This document shows positions 45,252 to 53,098 of a stretch of DNA of 64,000 nucleotides, in pieces; position 1 is the first letter of the stretch; each line of letters starts with the position of its first letter. A program made the position numbers and the translations under genes. The notes beneath the pieces were generated by a model. That model had not been told where the DNA came from. It saw nothing but the letters and a program-made list of their open reading frames with translations, and did not search any database. Source of the stretch: Flavihumibacter sp. ZG627 (GTDB lineage Bacteria; Bacteroidota; Bacteroidia; Chitinophagales; Chitinophagaceae); NCBI RefSeq assembly GCF_000814325.1, contig NZ_JPHF01000002.1, forward strand, positions 310,001 to 374,000, written 5' to 3'.

Positions 45252-45554
45252 ATGATAGCCTACGATACTTTATCAGAAGCCGTAAACGGGCTGAAGCAGC
45301 GTGGTTTCAACATAGATTTTAACCTTTCTTTTGATTGTATCACCTGCCACGAGACGCCGGTTAACCTCCTTCCATCAGAATTCGAGATCGTTGAAGTTCA
45401 CCGTTTTGAAGGTGCCACCAACCCGTCGGACTCCTCTATTTTATATGCCATAGAATCCAAACACGGGCAGAAGGGAACTCTTGTAAATGCCTATGGGGTT
45501 TATGCTGATGATATAAGTGCCGAGATGATCAAAAAATTATCAATCCACCATTAG
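45252..45554 (+). CDS. Small protein, family often misnamed phosphoribosylpyrophosphate synthetase
   Basis: 100 residues, opening [21 protein letters not shown], with [20 protein letters not shown] and a CITC pair. Similar short Bacteroidota proteins carry the database name phosphoribosylpyrophosphate synthetase, but no PRPP-binding loop or ATP site is present, so that name is not supported. The function is unknown. No signal peptide. It precedes the SIMPL gene by 17 bp in the same direction. Confidence 0.7.
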   Translation: MIAYDTLSEAVNGLKQRGFNIDFNLSFDCITCHETPVNLLPSEFEIVEVHRFEGATNPSDSSILYAIESKHGQKGTLVNAYGVYADDISAEMIKKLSIHH

Positions 45555-45571
45555 AATATTTAACCTTACTC

Positions 45572-46303
45572 ATGAAAAATTTTGCTGGCGCGATCATCAT
45601 CGGCGTTGCGGTAATTATCAGTGTACTGATACTTGCAAACGCATATAAATACAAATTCATCTCTACGGAAACGATTACGGTAACCGGACTTGCAGAAAAA
45701 GATTTCACCAGCGACCAGGTAGTATGGAGGGGAAGCTTTACCAGAACCGGGATGGATCTCCGCACCGCTTACGCATCTCTTAAAGAAGATGAGAAACAAA
45801 TACGAGATTACCTGAAAGGGAAGGGGATACCCGATTCAGCGATTGTCTTTTCCTCTGTTGATATGCAAAAACTTTTTGATTCGCGTTATGATGAAAATGG
45901 CAGGATGACAGGCTCCGCATTCACTGGCTATTCTTTAACTGGTAGAGTGACGGTAAATTCAAAAAACATACTCTTAGTTGAAAAAGTATCACGTGAAGTG
46001 ACGGAACTACTCGAGCGGGGACTGGAGTTCAATTCCATGGCACCGGCTTATTATTATACACAATTGAATGAACTAAAGATCGACCTGCTTGCCAAGGCAT
46101 CAGAGGATGCAAAGCTGAGAGCAGAAACAATCGCTAAGAGCAGTGGCATATCATTGGGTCACCTGAAAAGAGCCAATATGGGAGTGTTCCAGATAACCGG
46201 TAAAAATTCGAATGAGGATTACAGTTATGGAGGTGCATTCAATACCAGCTCAAGGGAGAAGACTGCGAGCATTACGTTGAAGGTGGATTATCTGGCACGG
46301 TAA
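45572..46303 (+). CDS. SIMPL-domain (DUF541) protein
   Basis: An N-terminal membrane helix (residues ~5-24) is followed by a SIMPL/DUF541 domain: ETITVTGLAEKDFTSDQVVW, then SVDMQKLFDSRYDENG, KASEDAKLRAETIAKSSGI and a C-terminal strand VDYLAR. Members are periplasmic oligomeric-ring proteins linked to oxidative stress (BP26 of Brucella, YggE), with no firm enzymatic role. The stop codon is followed directly by an octamer repeat. Confidence 0.88.
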   Translation: MKNFAGAIIIGVAVIISVLILANAYKYKFISTETITVTGLAEKDFTSDQVVWRGSFTRTGMDLRTAYASLKEDEKQIRDYLKGKGIPDSAIVFSSVDMQKLFDSRYDENGRMTGSAFTGYSLTGRVTVNSKNILLVEKVSREVTELLERGLEFNSMAPAYYYTQLNELKIDLLAKASEDAKLRAETIAKSSGISLGHLKRANMGVFQITGKNSNEDYSYGGAFNTSSREKTASITLKVDYLAR

Positions 46304-46335
46304 GGATGGGGGGATGGGGGATGGAGGGATGGAAG
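46304..46335. repeat. Octamer array GGATGGRG x4
   Basis: Four 8-nt units, GGATGGGG GGATGGGG GATGGAGG GATGGAAG, begin at the first base after the SIMPL stop codon. The unit is the same as the octamer array inside ispE ~6 kb away (minus strand TGGAGGGA, a rotation of GGATGGAG). Confidence 0.85.
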
Positions 46336-46339
46336 TATA

Positions 46340-46795
46340 TCAGCGCGATTTGACCATGGAAGCAACGATTTTGTCAATTGGCAATGTTACAGCATCCTCA
46401 TTGAACTCATGCCAGTTTATAAAACGGAAAGTTTCTATCTCATTGGTTTCTTCGTATTTGCGTAGCTGTGATTCATCAAAATCAAAGGGGATAGTTCTGA
46501 GGGGTGCTTTGATTTCTTCAAGCGCATGGGTAAAATAATATATGGATATGATCTGGTGGGAGGGATTGAATGCGCTCATCTGGAAAAAATCTGTTGTATA
46601 AATATGTTCACCAACCTGAACTTTCAACTCCATTTCTTCCATGAATTCACGGGCAAGGCAATCACGGGTTCCTTCTCCGAATTCTAGTCCGCCTCCCGGA
46701 AACTTCGTATAAAAGCCACCCCGGATCTTTTCATCACTAACCAATACCTGTCGGTTTTCATTGATCAGTATTCCATAAACCCTGATATTAAACAT
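46340..46795 (-). CDS. NUDIX hydrolase
   Basis: 151 residues with the Nudix box GGLEFGEGTRDCLAREFMEEMEL: G(x5)E(x7)REFxEE is intact, while the final Gly of the box is Glu. It hydrolyses a nucleoside diphosphate linked to another moiety; specificity is not readable. The NVRVYGILIN-like opening (FNIRVYGILINENRQVLV) resembles NUDIX genes in Bacteroidota. Start and corA stop overlap by one base (TGATG), so it is translated after corA. Confidence 0.88.
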   Translation of the reverse strand: MFNIRVYGILINENRQVLVSDEKIRGGFYTKFPGGGLEFGEGTRDCLAREFMEEMELKVQVGEHIYTTDFFQMSAFNPSHQIISIYYFTHALEEIKAPLRTIPFDFDESQLRKYEETNEIETFRFINWHEFNEDAVTLPIDKIVASMVKSR

Positions 46796-47733
46796 CAGAA
46801 TAACTTTTTCTTAAGGAAAAACCAGCCAATGGCGAGCGAAATGGCCATGGAAAGAAAAACTGGTATGTAAAACGCATAGGGCGAGTTGGCATAGGGGATA
46901 GGCACGTTCATGCCGTAAATACTAGCCACCAATACCGGAAAGCTAAGTGTGATGGTTATAACGGAAAGTCTTTTCAACACTTCGTTCTGGTTATTGGCTA
47001 TGATGCTGGCAAATGCATCAAGGGTACTTGAAAGGATATTGGTATAGATATTTGCCATCTCCAGGGCCTGCGAATTGTCAACGATGAGATCACTCATGAT
47101 CTCTTTTTCTTCTTCATTCAGGCTAAGGAAATTAGTTCGCTCCAGTTTGATCAGCAAAAGCTCGTTACTGCGCAGCGCAGTTACAAAATAAACCAGGCTC
47201 TTCTGAATACGCATCAGTTGCAAAAGCTCTTCATTCCTGTTTGCATCATAAAGCTTTTGCTCAAGCAGGTTTCTTTTGTGGTTGATCTCTTTCAGGAATT
47301 CCATATAGTTCTGCACTACCTTCTCAATGATCTTGAGCACCATCAGCTTTCGGTTATCGGGATGACGGTTCTGGAAAGTATTCAGGAATTTCTTGATGGC
47401 ATCATTCTCAAAAGAGTTTACCGTTACGATCTGGTTGTGGGTAAGAATGATACAAATCGGAATAGTAATATAAAACGCGTCACTATCATTGAATGAATTG
47501 TTCTCTGTAGGAGTTTTAATGACAATGAGTTTTACATTATCGTCTTCTTCAAAACGCGTTCTTTCATCAATATCAAGTGAGTCGGTAAGGAAGTCGAGCG
47601 GAATATCGAGTGCCTCTGCCAATTCAGTGAACTCCTCCTGCTTTAGCGGTGGCAGCACATTCACCCAAGCTCCGTTTTCAGGCTTATTGATGGCAACGGT
47701 CTGGTGGTTGATATTTTTAAAGTACTGGATCAC
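46795..47733 (-). CDS. corA: CorA-family magnesium transporter
   Basis: A pentameric Mg2+ (and Co2+) channel. The cytoplasmic domain has a long helix with Lys/Glu-rich stretches. The C-terminus has two membrane helices with the selectivity motif YGMN (IYGMNVPIPY) between them. 312 residues is normal. The ORF begins with GTG (47731-47733, minus strand), giving MIQYFKNINHQT; this non-ATG start is the only one available close to the conserved start. Its stop overlaps the NUDIX start. Confidence 0.92.
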   Translation of the reverse strand: MIQYFKNINHQTVAINKPENGAWVNVLPPLKQEEFTELAEALDIPLDFLTDSLDIDERTRFEEDDNVKLIVIKTPTENNSFNDSDAFYITIPICIILTHNQIVTVNSFENDAIKKFLNTFQNRHPDNRKLMVLKIIEKVVQNYMEFLKEINHKRNLLEQKLYDANRNEELLQLMRIQKSLVYFVTALRSNELLLIKLERTNFLSLNEEEKEIMSDLIVDNSQALEMANIYTNILSSTLDAFASIIANNQNEVLKRLSVITITLSFPVLVASIYGMNVPIPYANSPYAFYIPVFLSMAISLAIGWFFLKKKLF

Positions 47734-47777
47734 GTGGCTGCAAATAACAGATAAAAGCTATAATCACAAAAAGAGGT

Positions 47778-48566
47778 TTATACGCCAACTTCCACAGTGC
47801 CGGTAAAAACTTTTTCGGCAGGCCCGCGGAGCCATATATTAGTGAAGCTTCCATCATGGTTGCGGTCAAATTCCACACTTAGCCATCCGCCACGGGTTTG
47901 CACCCTCACTTCGTTAAAGCCAAATTCATTGTGATAATTCACAATAGCACATGCAGTAACACCTGTTCCGCAGCTCAGGGTTTCATCTTCCACGCCACGT
48001 TCATAGGTGCGCACCTTGATCTCATGATCAGAGGTTGTTTCTACAAAGTTCACGTTTATACCACCCGGCGAAAAATGATCATTGTTGCGTAACTCACGTC
48101 CCTTCTCAAACACGTCTATCTCCTCAATATTCTTAACCGTCTTTACATAATGGGGTGAGCCGGTATCCAGTACCTGATCGCCCTTGAATTCATTGATGGT
48201 GATAACATCCTGCATCTTTAGTCTCACTCTTCCCTGTTCATCGATCTCTGCCTCGTGTTCGCCATCTACTGCAAGGAAACGATAGGTGGTGCGGATGATT
48301 CCTGTTTCGTATGCAAACTTCACAAGGCACCTGCCACCATTACCACACATGCTGCTTTCATTGCCATCAGCATTATAGTATTTCATTTCAAAGTCGTACT
48401 CACTCTTTGTATTGAGAAGCATGAGTCCGTCGGCACCTATACCAAACCGGCGATCACACAAAAAGCGTATCACCGGCCCTGTTAGTGCATTGTGCTGGCC
48501 TTTGCGATTATCAAGTATGATAAAATCATTTCCGGTTCCCTGGTACTTAAAAAAATCCAATTTCAT
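47778..48566 (-). CDS. dapF: Diaminopimelate epimerase
   Basis: Interconverts LL- and meso-diaminopimelate for lysine and peptidoglycan. The two active-site cysteines are in SSMCGNGGRCLV and ETLSCGTGVTACA, the expected matched motifs. KYQGTGNDFIILDN opens the family signature. Length 262 fits. It follows the nucleoside phosphorylase gene across a 32-bp gap that holds an octamer repeat. Confidence 0.96.
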   Translation of the reverse strand: MKLDFFKYQGTGNDFIILDNRKGQHNALTGPVIRFLCDRRFGIGADGLMLLNTKSEYDFEMKYYNADGNESSMCGNGGRCLVKFAYETGIIRTTYRFLAVDGEHEAEIDEQGRVRLKMQDVITINEFKGDQVLDTGSPHYVKTVKNIEEIDVFEKGRELRNNDHFSPGGINVNFVETTSDHEIKVRTYERGVEDETLSCGTGVTACAIVNYHNEFGFNEVRVQTRGGWLSVEFDRNHDGSFTNIWLRGPAEKVFTGTVEVGV

Positions 48567-48571
48567 ACGGT

Positions 48572-48593
48572 CACTGGTTAAGTGGTTAAGTGG
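48572..48593. repeat. Octamer repeat GGTTAAGT x2-3
   Basis: CACTGGTTAAGTGGTTAAGTGG contains two full GGTTAAGT units plus a partial one, in the 32-bp gap between dapF and the nucleoside phosphorylase gene. It is weaker than the other repeats but of the same kind. Confidence 0.55.
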
Positions 48594-48598
48594 CGGCG

Positions 48599-49474
48599 CT
48601 AAATGGCGGCAATTATCTCAACTGATTTTTGAATCAGCTTTTCTACAGCAGCCTGCCCGTCTTTTGAAAACTCCTTTGATACCCGGTTTGCAACGATGGC
48701 ATTCAGGCTAAGGCAATGATGCCCCAACAATCGGCCCAGTCCATAGATCGCGGATGTTTCCATTTCAAAGTTAGCGATCCTGTGCTGACCAAACCGAAAA
48801 TCAGTCAGGCGGTCAACCAGGTCGGGATTATTGAGTCCCAGCCTCAGCACCCTTCCCTGTGGCCCATAGAAACCCGGGCATGTAACGGTAATGCCCTGGT
48901 GATAGCCTTCCACAAAATGCTTCATCAGCGAAGGGGAGGCACTGGTAATATAGGGCTGCGCAGTTTTCTGGTGCAGTTGTGTTTGGGTCAGGAACGACTG
49001 GATAAGTTGCTGCTCCTCCTCATGCTGAACATGCAGGTAAAAGTTCAACAGGTTGTCTATCCCTAATCCATGTGTGCCGGCAACAAATCCATCCACGGGA
49101 ATGTCGGCCTGCAGTGACCCGGAAGTGCCTATGCGAATAATTGACAGCGAATGTAACGAAGGCCTGATCATTCGGGTATCAAAATCAATATTGACCAATG
49201 CATCCAACTCATTTAAAACAATATCAATATTATCTGGACCAATACCTGTTGATAAAACGGAGATTCTTTTGCTTCCGATAAAACCAGTATGGGTAATGAA
49301 TTCCCGATGTTGACGCTTATATTCTACCCTGTCAAAATATTTACTGACAGCTGCAACGCGGTCGGGATCGCCTACTGTGATAACAGTTTCTGCCAGTTCT
49401 TCGGGACGCAGGTCGAGGTGATAGATAGCACCGCGATTGTTAATGATTAATTCTGAAGGTGCAATAGATTTCAT
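48599..49474 (-). CDS. Nucleoside phosphorylase (PNP/UDP family)
   Basis: A family-1 nucleoside phosphorylase (PNP_UDP_1 fold). VITVGDPDRVAAVSKYFD is the phosphate-loop start, IGTSGSLQADIPVDGFVAGT is the central Gly-rich motif, and NFEMETSAIYGLGRLLGH holds the active-site Glu and ribose contact. This set resembles uridine phosphorylase more than hexameric PNP. ATG 49474 is used; the TTG at 49480 in frame is less likely. Divergent from the tRNA-Cys gene. Confidence 0.9.
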   Translation of the reverse strand: MKSIAPSELIINNRGAIYHLDLRPEELAETVITVGDPDRVAAVSKYFDRVEYKRQHREFITHTGFIGSKRISVLSTGIGPDNIDIVLNELDALVNIDFDTRMIRPSLHSLSIIRIGTSGSLQADIPVDGFVAGTHGLGIDNLLNFYLHVQHEEEQQLIQSFLTQTQLHQKTAQPYITSASPSLMKHFVEGYHQGITVTCPGFYGPQGRVLRLGLNNPDLVDRLTDFRFGQHRIANFEMETSAIYGLGRLLGHHCLSLNAIVANRVSKEFSKDGQAAVEKLIQKSVEIIAAI

Positions 49475-49553
49475 GATCAATGCGTTTATGAAAATAGTTT
49501 GAAGAGATTTGCAACGAATGTATAAAAATCCCTAATTTCGCCCTTCTTTAAAT

Positions 49554-49627
49554 GGTCCTGTGGCCGAGTGGTTAGGCAGAGCTCTGCAAAAGCTTCTACA
49601 GCGGTTCAAATCCGCTCGGGACCTCCA
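49554..49627 (+). tRNA. tRNA-Cys (GCA)
   Basis: The acceptor stem GGTCCTG pairs with CGGGACC (one G-C/G-U type pair). The D arm has GCC/GGC around GAGTGGTTA. The anticodon stem GAGCT/AGCTT holds the loop CTGCAAA (anticodon GCA, Cys). The T arm is AGCGG/CCGCT around TTCAAAT. The discriminator is U, as usual for Cys, and the 3' CCA is encoded (49625-49627). Confidence 0.95.
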
Positions 49628-49667
49628 AAAGAGGATTATGGTATAAAAACTATAGTCCTCTTTTTTT
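49627..49667 (+). terminator. Intrinsic terminator after tRNA-Cys
   Basis: AAAAGAGGA (49627-49635) pairs with TCCTCTTTT (49656-49664); weaker A/T pairs extend the stem inward. A run of eight T follows. It ends the tRNA transcript. Confidence 0.85.
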
Positions 49668-49688
49668 GTTACCATCATATTATTTATC

Positions 49689-50093
49689 ATGAAATATTCT
49701 AACCAGGTTGGTGCAGTCGCATCCTTGCTCGTTATCATATCCTGTTTTCTTACCTGGGTTATCATCCCGGGACTGAACATTCCTGTAACCGGTTTTTCAA
49801 CTGAAGGTACAGGCTTTGGTAAACCAGGTATCATGAATGTATTTATGAGTGCGATTTCGTTAGTATTATTCCTGGTGCCAAAACTATGGGCCAAGAAAAC
49901 CAATCTTTTTTTTGCTGGATTTAATCTTGCCTGGGCAGTCAGGAATTATATTCTTGTATCAACTTGTCATGGTGGCGATTGTCCATCTCGTCAATGGGGA
50001 TTGTATCTCCTATTGGGAGCATCCCTTGTGCAGATGGTAATGGCCGTACTTCCCCGTGAGTCAGATATTAAAGCCGGTAAATCAGGAGCCTGA
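49689..50093 (+). CDS. Small multi-pass membrane protein, unrecognised
   Basis: 134 residues with about four hydrophobic segments (~8-30, ~50-72, ~78-95, ~105-122). A Cys pair lies in CHGGDCPSRQWG between helices 3 and 4. No family recognised. The start is the first ATG after the tRNA terminator. Its 3' end overlaps the convergent VIT1-like gene by 12 bp. Confidence 0.65.
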   Translation: MKYSNQVGAVASLLVIISCFLTWVIIPGLNIPVTGFSTEGTGFGKPGIMNVFMSAISLVLFLVPKLWAKKTNLFFAGFNLAWAVRNYILVSTCHGGDCPSRQWGLYLLLGASLVQMVMAVLPRESDIKAGKSGA

Positions 50094-50678
50094 TATAAGT
50101 TTCGCCACCCCGAAAGCAGCACCCGCTGCCAGAATACCAATACTCATTGTGAGCAGTGCGCCAAAGAGTGGATTGATTCCATTTTCTTTAGCCTTATAGT
50201 ATCCTGAAATTAGCAGTATCCCACAAGCAATGATTGCTGCCGTGAAAAGCATGCGCCCCGGGTCACTAAATACGATGTAAGGAAATATCACCAGTAAGCC
50301 CGACAATAAATAAGCAATAGCAACTGTTATTGCTGCCCTCCGATATACCTGGTTATTATTTTTCTCTTTTGATTTGTCAGGAACACTGATCACATCTTCC
50401 AGGTTCTTATGTTCTTTACGAAGCACCGATATAGCCTGCTCCTGCTGGCTTTCGGAGAATCCAAGTTCCATCAGGTCGGGCGAGCTGATGGTTTGGGTAT
50501 TGGTAGATCGCTGGGCGGTCCATGCCCCGATGCCCATGGCTATAGCACCCACACAGGCAATTACCAATCCTGAAAAAACGATGACATCAGATGGAACGGC
50601 CATGCCACTCAACCCTGCCGCGAGGGCAAGTGGCACGGTACTTCCATCACTCATTCCGATTGCTATATCTCTTCTCAA
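50082..50678 (-). CDS. VIT1/CCC1-family transporter
   Basis: A five-helix iron/manganese transporter homologue (VIT1/CCC1 superfamily). The opening [21 protein letters not shown] matches the family's DGxxxPxAL segment, and the middle ~80 residues are the charged cytosolic metal-binding loop (HKNLEDVI and neighbours). 198 residues is short but complete. The only start matching the family is TTG (50676-50678), overlapping the rocD stop (TTGA) and thus likely translated by re-initiation after rocD. Confidence 0.8.
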   Translation of the reverse strand: MRRDIAIGMSDGSTVPLALAAGLSGMAVPSDVIVFSGLVIACVGAIAMGIGAWTAQRSTNTQTISSPDLMELGFSESQQEQAISVLRKEHKNLEDVISVPDKSKEKNNNQVYRRAAITVAIAYLLSGLLVIFPYIVFSDPGRMLFTAAIIACGILLISGYYKAKENGINPLFGALLTMSIGILAAGAAFGVAKLISGS

Positions 50679-51916
50679 TCAAATTGTTTTAAGCATTCTC
50701 CGATAATTGCCACCGCTTCCAGTATCTGCTCCCTGCTGATAACAAGTGGTGGCGCAAAGCGGATCTTATCACCATGTGTTGGCTTGGCAAGTAAACCAGC
50801 TTCTTTCAGGGCCAGACAAAGATCCCATGCTGCTTCCGGATTCGGGTGGCGGATAACGATAGCATTCAGCAAACCCCTTCCCCTGATGGTCTCAATATAA
50901 GGGGAGTTAAGCTTCGCCAATTCTGTTCTGAGTAATTCACCCATCTCTTCTGCATGTTCGGCCATGTTTTCATCTTTCAAAACTGCGAGTGCCGTCATCG
51001 CCACTTTACAGGCAAGCGGGTTACCACCATAAGTAGATCCATGTTCTCCCGGCTTGATATTCATCATGATGAAATCATCTGCCAGCACCGCACTCACGGG
51101 TATTGTTCCTCCGCTTAATGCTTTTCCGAGGATCAGGATATCGGGTCTTACCCCTTCATGATCACATGCAAGCATCCTGCCAGTGCGGGCTAATCCTGTC
51201 TGGATTTCATCAGCAATGAAAAGTACATTATACTTTGTACAGAGTTCGCGCACGCCGGTGAGGTATCCATCATGCGGCACTACTACACCTGCTTCACCCT
51301 GGATTGGTTCCACCATAAATGCTGCTACATCCGGATCCTGCAGGGCTGTTTCCAAAGCAGCCAGGTCATTATAAGGAATGATCTCAAAGCCCGGCATAAA
51401 GGGACCGAACTTGCTATAACTGCTTGGGTCAGTAGAAGAGGAGATCGCTGCCAGCGTTCTTCCCCAGAAATTATTCTCAGCAAACAGCACTTTGGCTTTG
51501 TTTTCGGCAACACCTTTTTTTACATAGGCCCATCTACGCGCAAGTTTAATAGCGGTTTCACCACCTTCCACACCAGTGTTCATTGGCAGTACCTTATCAT
51601 AGCCAAAATATTCGGTGATATATTTTTCATATTCCCCGAGCAGGTTATTATGAAAAGCGCGGGAAGTAAGCGTCAGAACAGATGCCTGCTCAATGAGCGA
51701 CTGCACAATTCTCGGATGGCAATGCCCCTGGTTAACAGCACTGTATCCACTAAGGAAATCGAAATATCTTTTTCCATCCACATCCCAGAGAAAAACACCC
51801 TCGCCGCGTTCAAGCACAACGGGCAATGGATGATAATTATGTGCGCCATGCTTTTCTTCTAATCCAAGAAAATAGGCTGTTTTTTCAGAAACTATAGTTG
51901 CGATTGTTGATGACAT
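50675..51916 (-). CDS. rocD: Ornithine--oxo-acid transaminase
   Basis: Class III PLP aminotransferase turning ornithine and 2-oxoglutarate into glutamate semialdehyde and glutamate. Typical OAT features: [18 protein letters not shown] at the N-terminus, [21 protein letters not shown] Lys in [19 protein letters not shown], and [18 protein letters not shown] 51916 ([12 protein letters not shown]) is used; the longer frame runs into a heptamer repeat upstream. rocD and the VIT1-like gene overlap by 4 bp. Confidence 0.95.
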   Translation of the reverse strand: MSSTIATIVSEKTAYFLGLEEKHGAHNYHPLPVVLERGEGVFLWDVDGKRYFDFLSGYSAVNQGHCHPRIVQSLIEQASVLTLTSRAFHNNLLGEYEKYITEYFGYDKVLPMNTGVEGGETAIKLARRWAYVKKGVAENKAKVLFAENNFWGRTLAAISSSTDPSSYSKFGPFMPGFEIIPYNDLAALETALQDPDVAAFMVEPIQGEAGVVVPHDGYLTGVRELCTKYNVLFIADEIQTGLARTGRMLACDHEGVRPDILILGKALSGGTIPVSAVLADDFIMMNIKPGEHGSTYGGNPLACKVAMTALAVLKDENMAEHAEEMGELLRTELAKLNSPYIETIRGRGLLNAIVIRHPNPEAAWDLCLALKEAGLLAKPTHGDKIRFAPPLVISREQILEAVAIIGECLKQFD

Positions 51917-51938
51917 TTTGGAAGAAATTTTTTGAAGG

Positions 51939-51966
51939 CAATAGTCAATAGGCAATAGTCAATAGA
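51939..51966. repeat. Heptamer array CAATAGN x4
   Basis: Four 7-nt units, CAATAGT CAATAGG CAATAGT CAATAGA, in the 290-bp gap between rocD and ispE. They lie in the untranslated leader of rocD (minus strand). Confidence 0.85.
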
Positions 51967-52061
51967 GAGTAGATAAGAGAGAATAGAAAAACGCCTATAA
52001 AAAATCAGGAGAAGAAACCCACCACAAACCCCAAAAAAACGCAGTACATCTCCAACGTAAA

Positions 52062-52089
52062 TCTTACCTCTTACCTCTTACTTCTTACT
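52062..52089. repeat. Heptamer array TCTTACN x4
   Basis: Four 7-nt units, TCTTACC TCTTACC TCTTACT TCTTACT, in the same rocD/ispE gap, ~100 bp from the CAATAGN array. The rest of this gap (51967-52061 and 52090-52207) has no gene or motif I could recognise. Confidence 0.85.
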
Positions 52090-52207
52090 TTTCCTCCGTC
52101 AGTGATTAAGAAGATCAAGGTTAGCAGCCAGGAAGCTGAATATGGTGTTGTGTGAGTTAATAAGAATGCTTTGTACGAAAATAGGAATTTTCAGGCAGTG
52201 GGAAAAA

Positions 52208-53077
52208 TCAGGCCATGGTTGTGGCCATGCAGCGATAATGGGTGGGGAAGTGTTTTTCCCATCCTGCCGGCACTTCGTTGAAGATGCCGAATACGGTAGA
52301 GCCTGTGCCGGTCATGGCGGCATAGAGCGCTCCCTGCTTATAAAGTTCTTCCCTGATCTGAGCTATCTCAGGAAATCTCGCGATTGCCCCCGCCTCAAAA
52401 TCATTCTCCATCCCTCCATCCCTCCATCCCTCCATCTCTCCATCTCTCCATCCCTCCATCCCTCCATCTCTCCACCTCTCCACCGGCTCCTTCACCACCA
52501 CCCTGAGATCGGAACTTCCTCCCTTCAACTCAAGTTGATCAAATGCTTCACGGGTGCTGATATGCAGGGCTGGATTTACCAGCAGTATTTTTTTGCCCTT
52601 CATCGAAGGGATCTCAACCGGCTCCATGATCTCACCCCTTCCGGTTGCAAATACAGGTTTGTTCTGAATGAAAAAAGGACAATCACTTCCTAACTGTAAT
52701 GCATAGTTGATAAGCAGTTCTTCGGAAAGTTCCAGTTTGAATAATTTGTTTATCAGCAATAGTGTGAATGCGCCGTCGGAGCTTCCGCCCCCCAGTCCCG
52801 CACCCATAGGGATCTGTTTATGCAGGTGCATCTTTACCGGCGATAGCGAAAAATCTTTTGCCAGGATATTCCAGGCCTTTATACAAAGATTATGTTCGGA
52901 GGCTGCATCGATGGGGAGTCCGCTGGTGGTAAACGCAAATTCTTCTGCACGCACCGCTTCCAGCATATCGGTACAGTTAATAGGAAAAAAGACGGTTTCC
53001 AGGTCATGGAAACCGTCAGGCCTTTTGGCTTTAACCTGTAATCCCAGGTTAATCTTGGCATTTGGGAAAACGATCAA
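52208..53077 (-). CDS. ispE: 4-diphosphocytidyl-2-C-methyl-D-erythritol kinase
   Basis: GHMP kinase of the MEP isoprenoid pathway. N-terminal FPNAKINLGL, ATP loop MGAGLGGGSSDGAF, and the C-terminal MTGTGSTVFGIF are all intact. The reading frame has no good ATG: upstream codons run into a stop, and TTG (53075-53077) gives the canonical MIVFPNAKINLGL start, so a TTG start is likely. Residues ~199-222 are encoded by a tandem octamer repeat giving an 8-residue period (WRDGGMEG). It sits in the loop just before the conserved NDFE motif. The total of 289 residues is normal, so the repeat replaces rather than extends a loop. Confidence 0.92.
   Translation of the reverse strand: MIVFPNAKINLGLQVKAKRPDGFHDLETVFFPINCTDMLEAVRAEEFAFTTSGLPIDAASEHNLCIKAWNILAKDFSLSPVKMHLHKQIPMGAGLGGGSSDGAFTLLLINKLFKLELSEELLINYALQLGSDCPFFIQNKPVFATGRGEIMEPVEIPSMKGKKILLVNPALHISTREAFDQLELKGGSSDLRVVVKEPVERWRDGGMEGWRDGEMEGWRDGGMENDFEAGAIARFPEIAQIREELYKQGALYAAMTGTGSTVFGIFNEVPAGWEKHFPTHYRCMATTMA
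52411..52482 (-). repeat. In-frame octamer array inside ispE
   Basis: Nine consecutive 8-nt units (plus strand TCCCTCCA or TCTCTCCA; the last is CCTCTCCA) fill 72 bp of the coding strand. Because 8 is not a multiple of 3, single-unit gain or loss would shift the frame; nine units preserve it. Same unit as the array at 46304-46335. Confidence 0.95.
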
Positions 53078-53098
53078 GGCCGTTAGTTTAGCGATATA

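Noticed and set aside
45252-45554. Phosphoribosylpyrophosphate synthetase
   Set aside because: This name is sometimes attached to the family, but the 100-residue protein has no PRPP or ATP site.
52142-52693. 183-residue plus-strand ORF opposite ispE
   Set aside because: It is antisense to ispE, and its Pro/Ser/His-rich repeats (PSLHPSIS-type) come from the octamer array read in reverse. No domain is visible.
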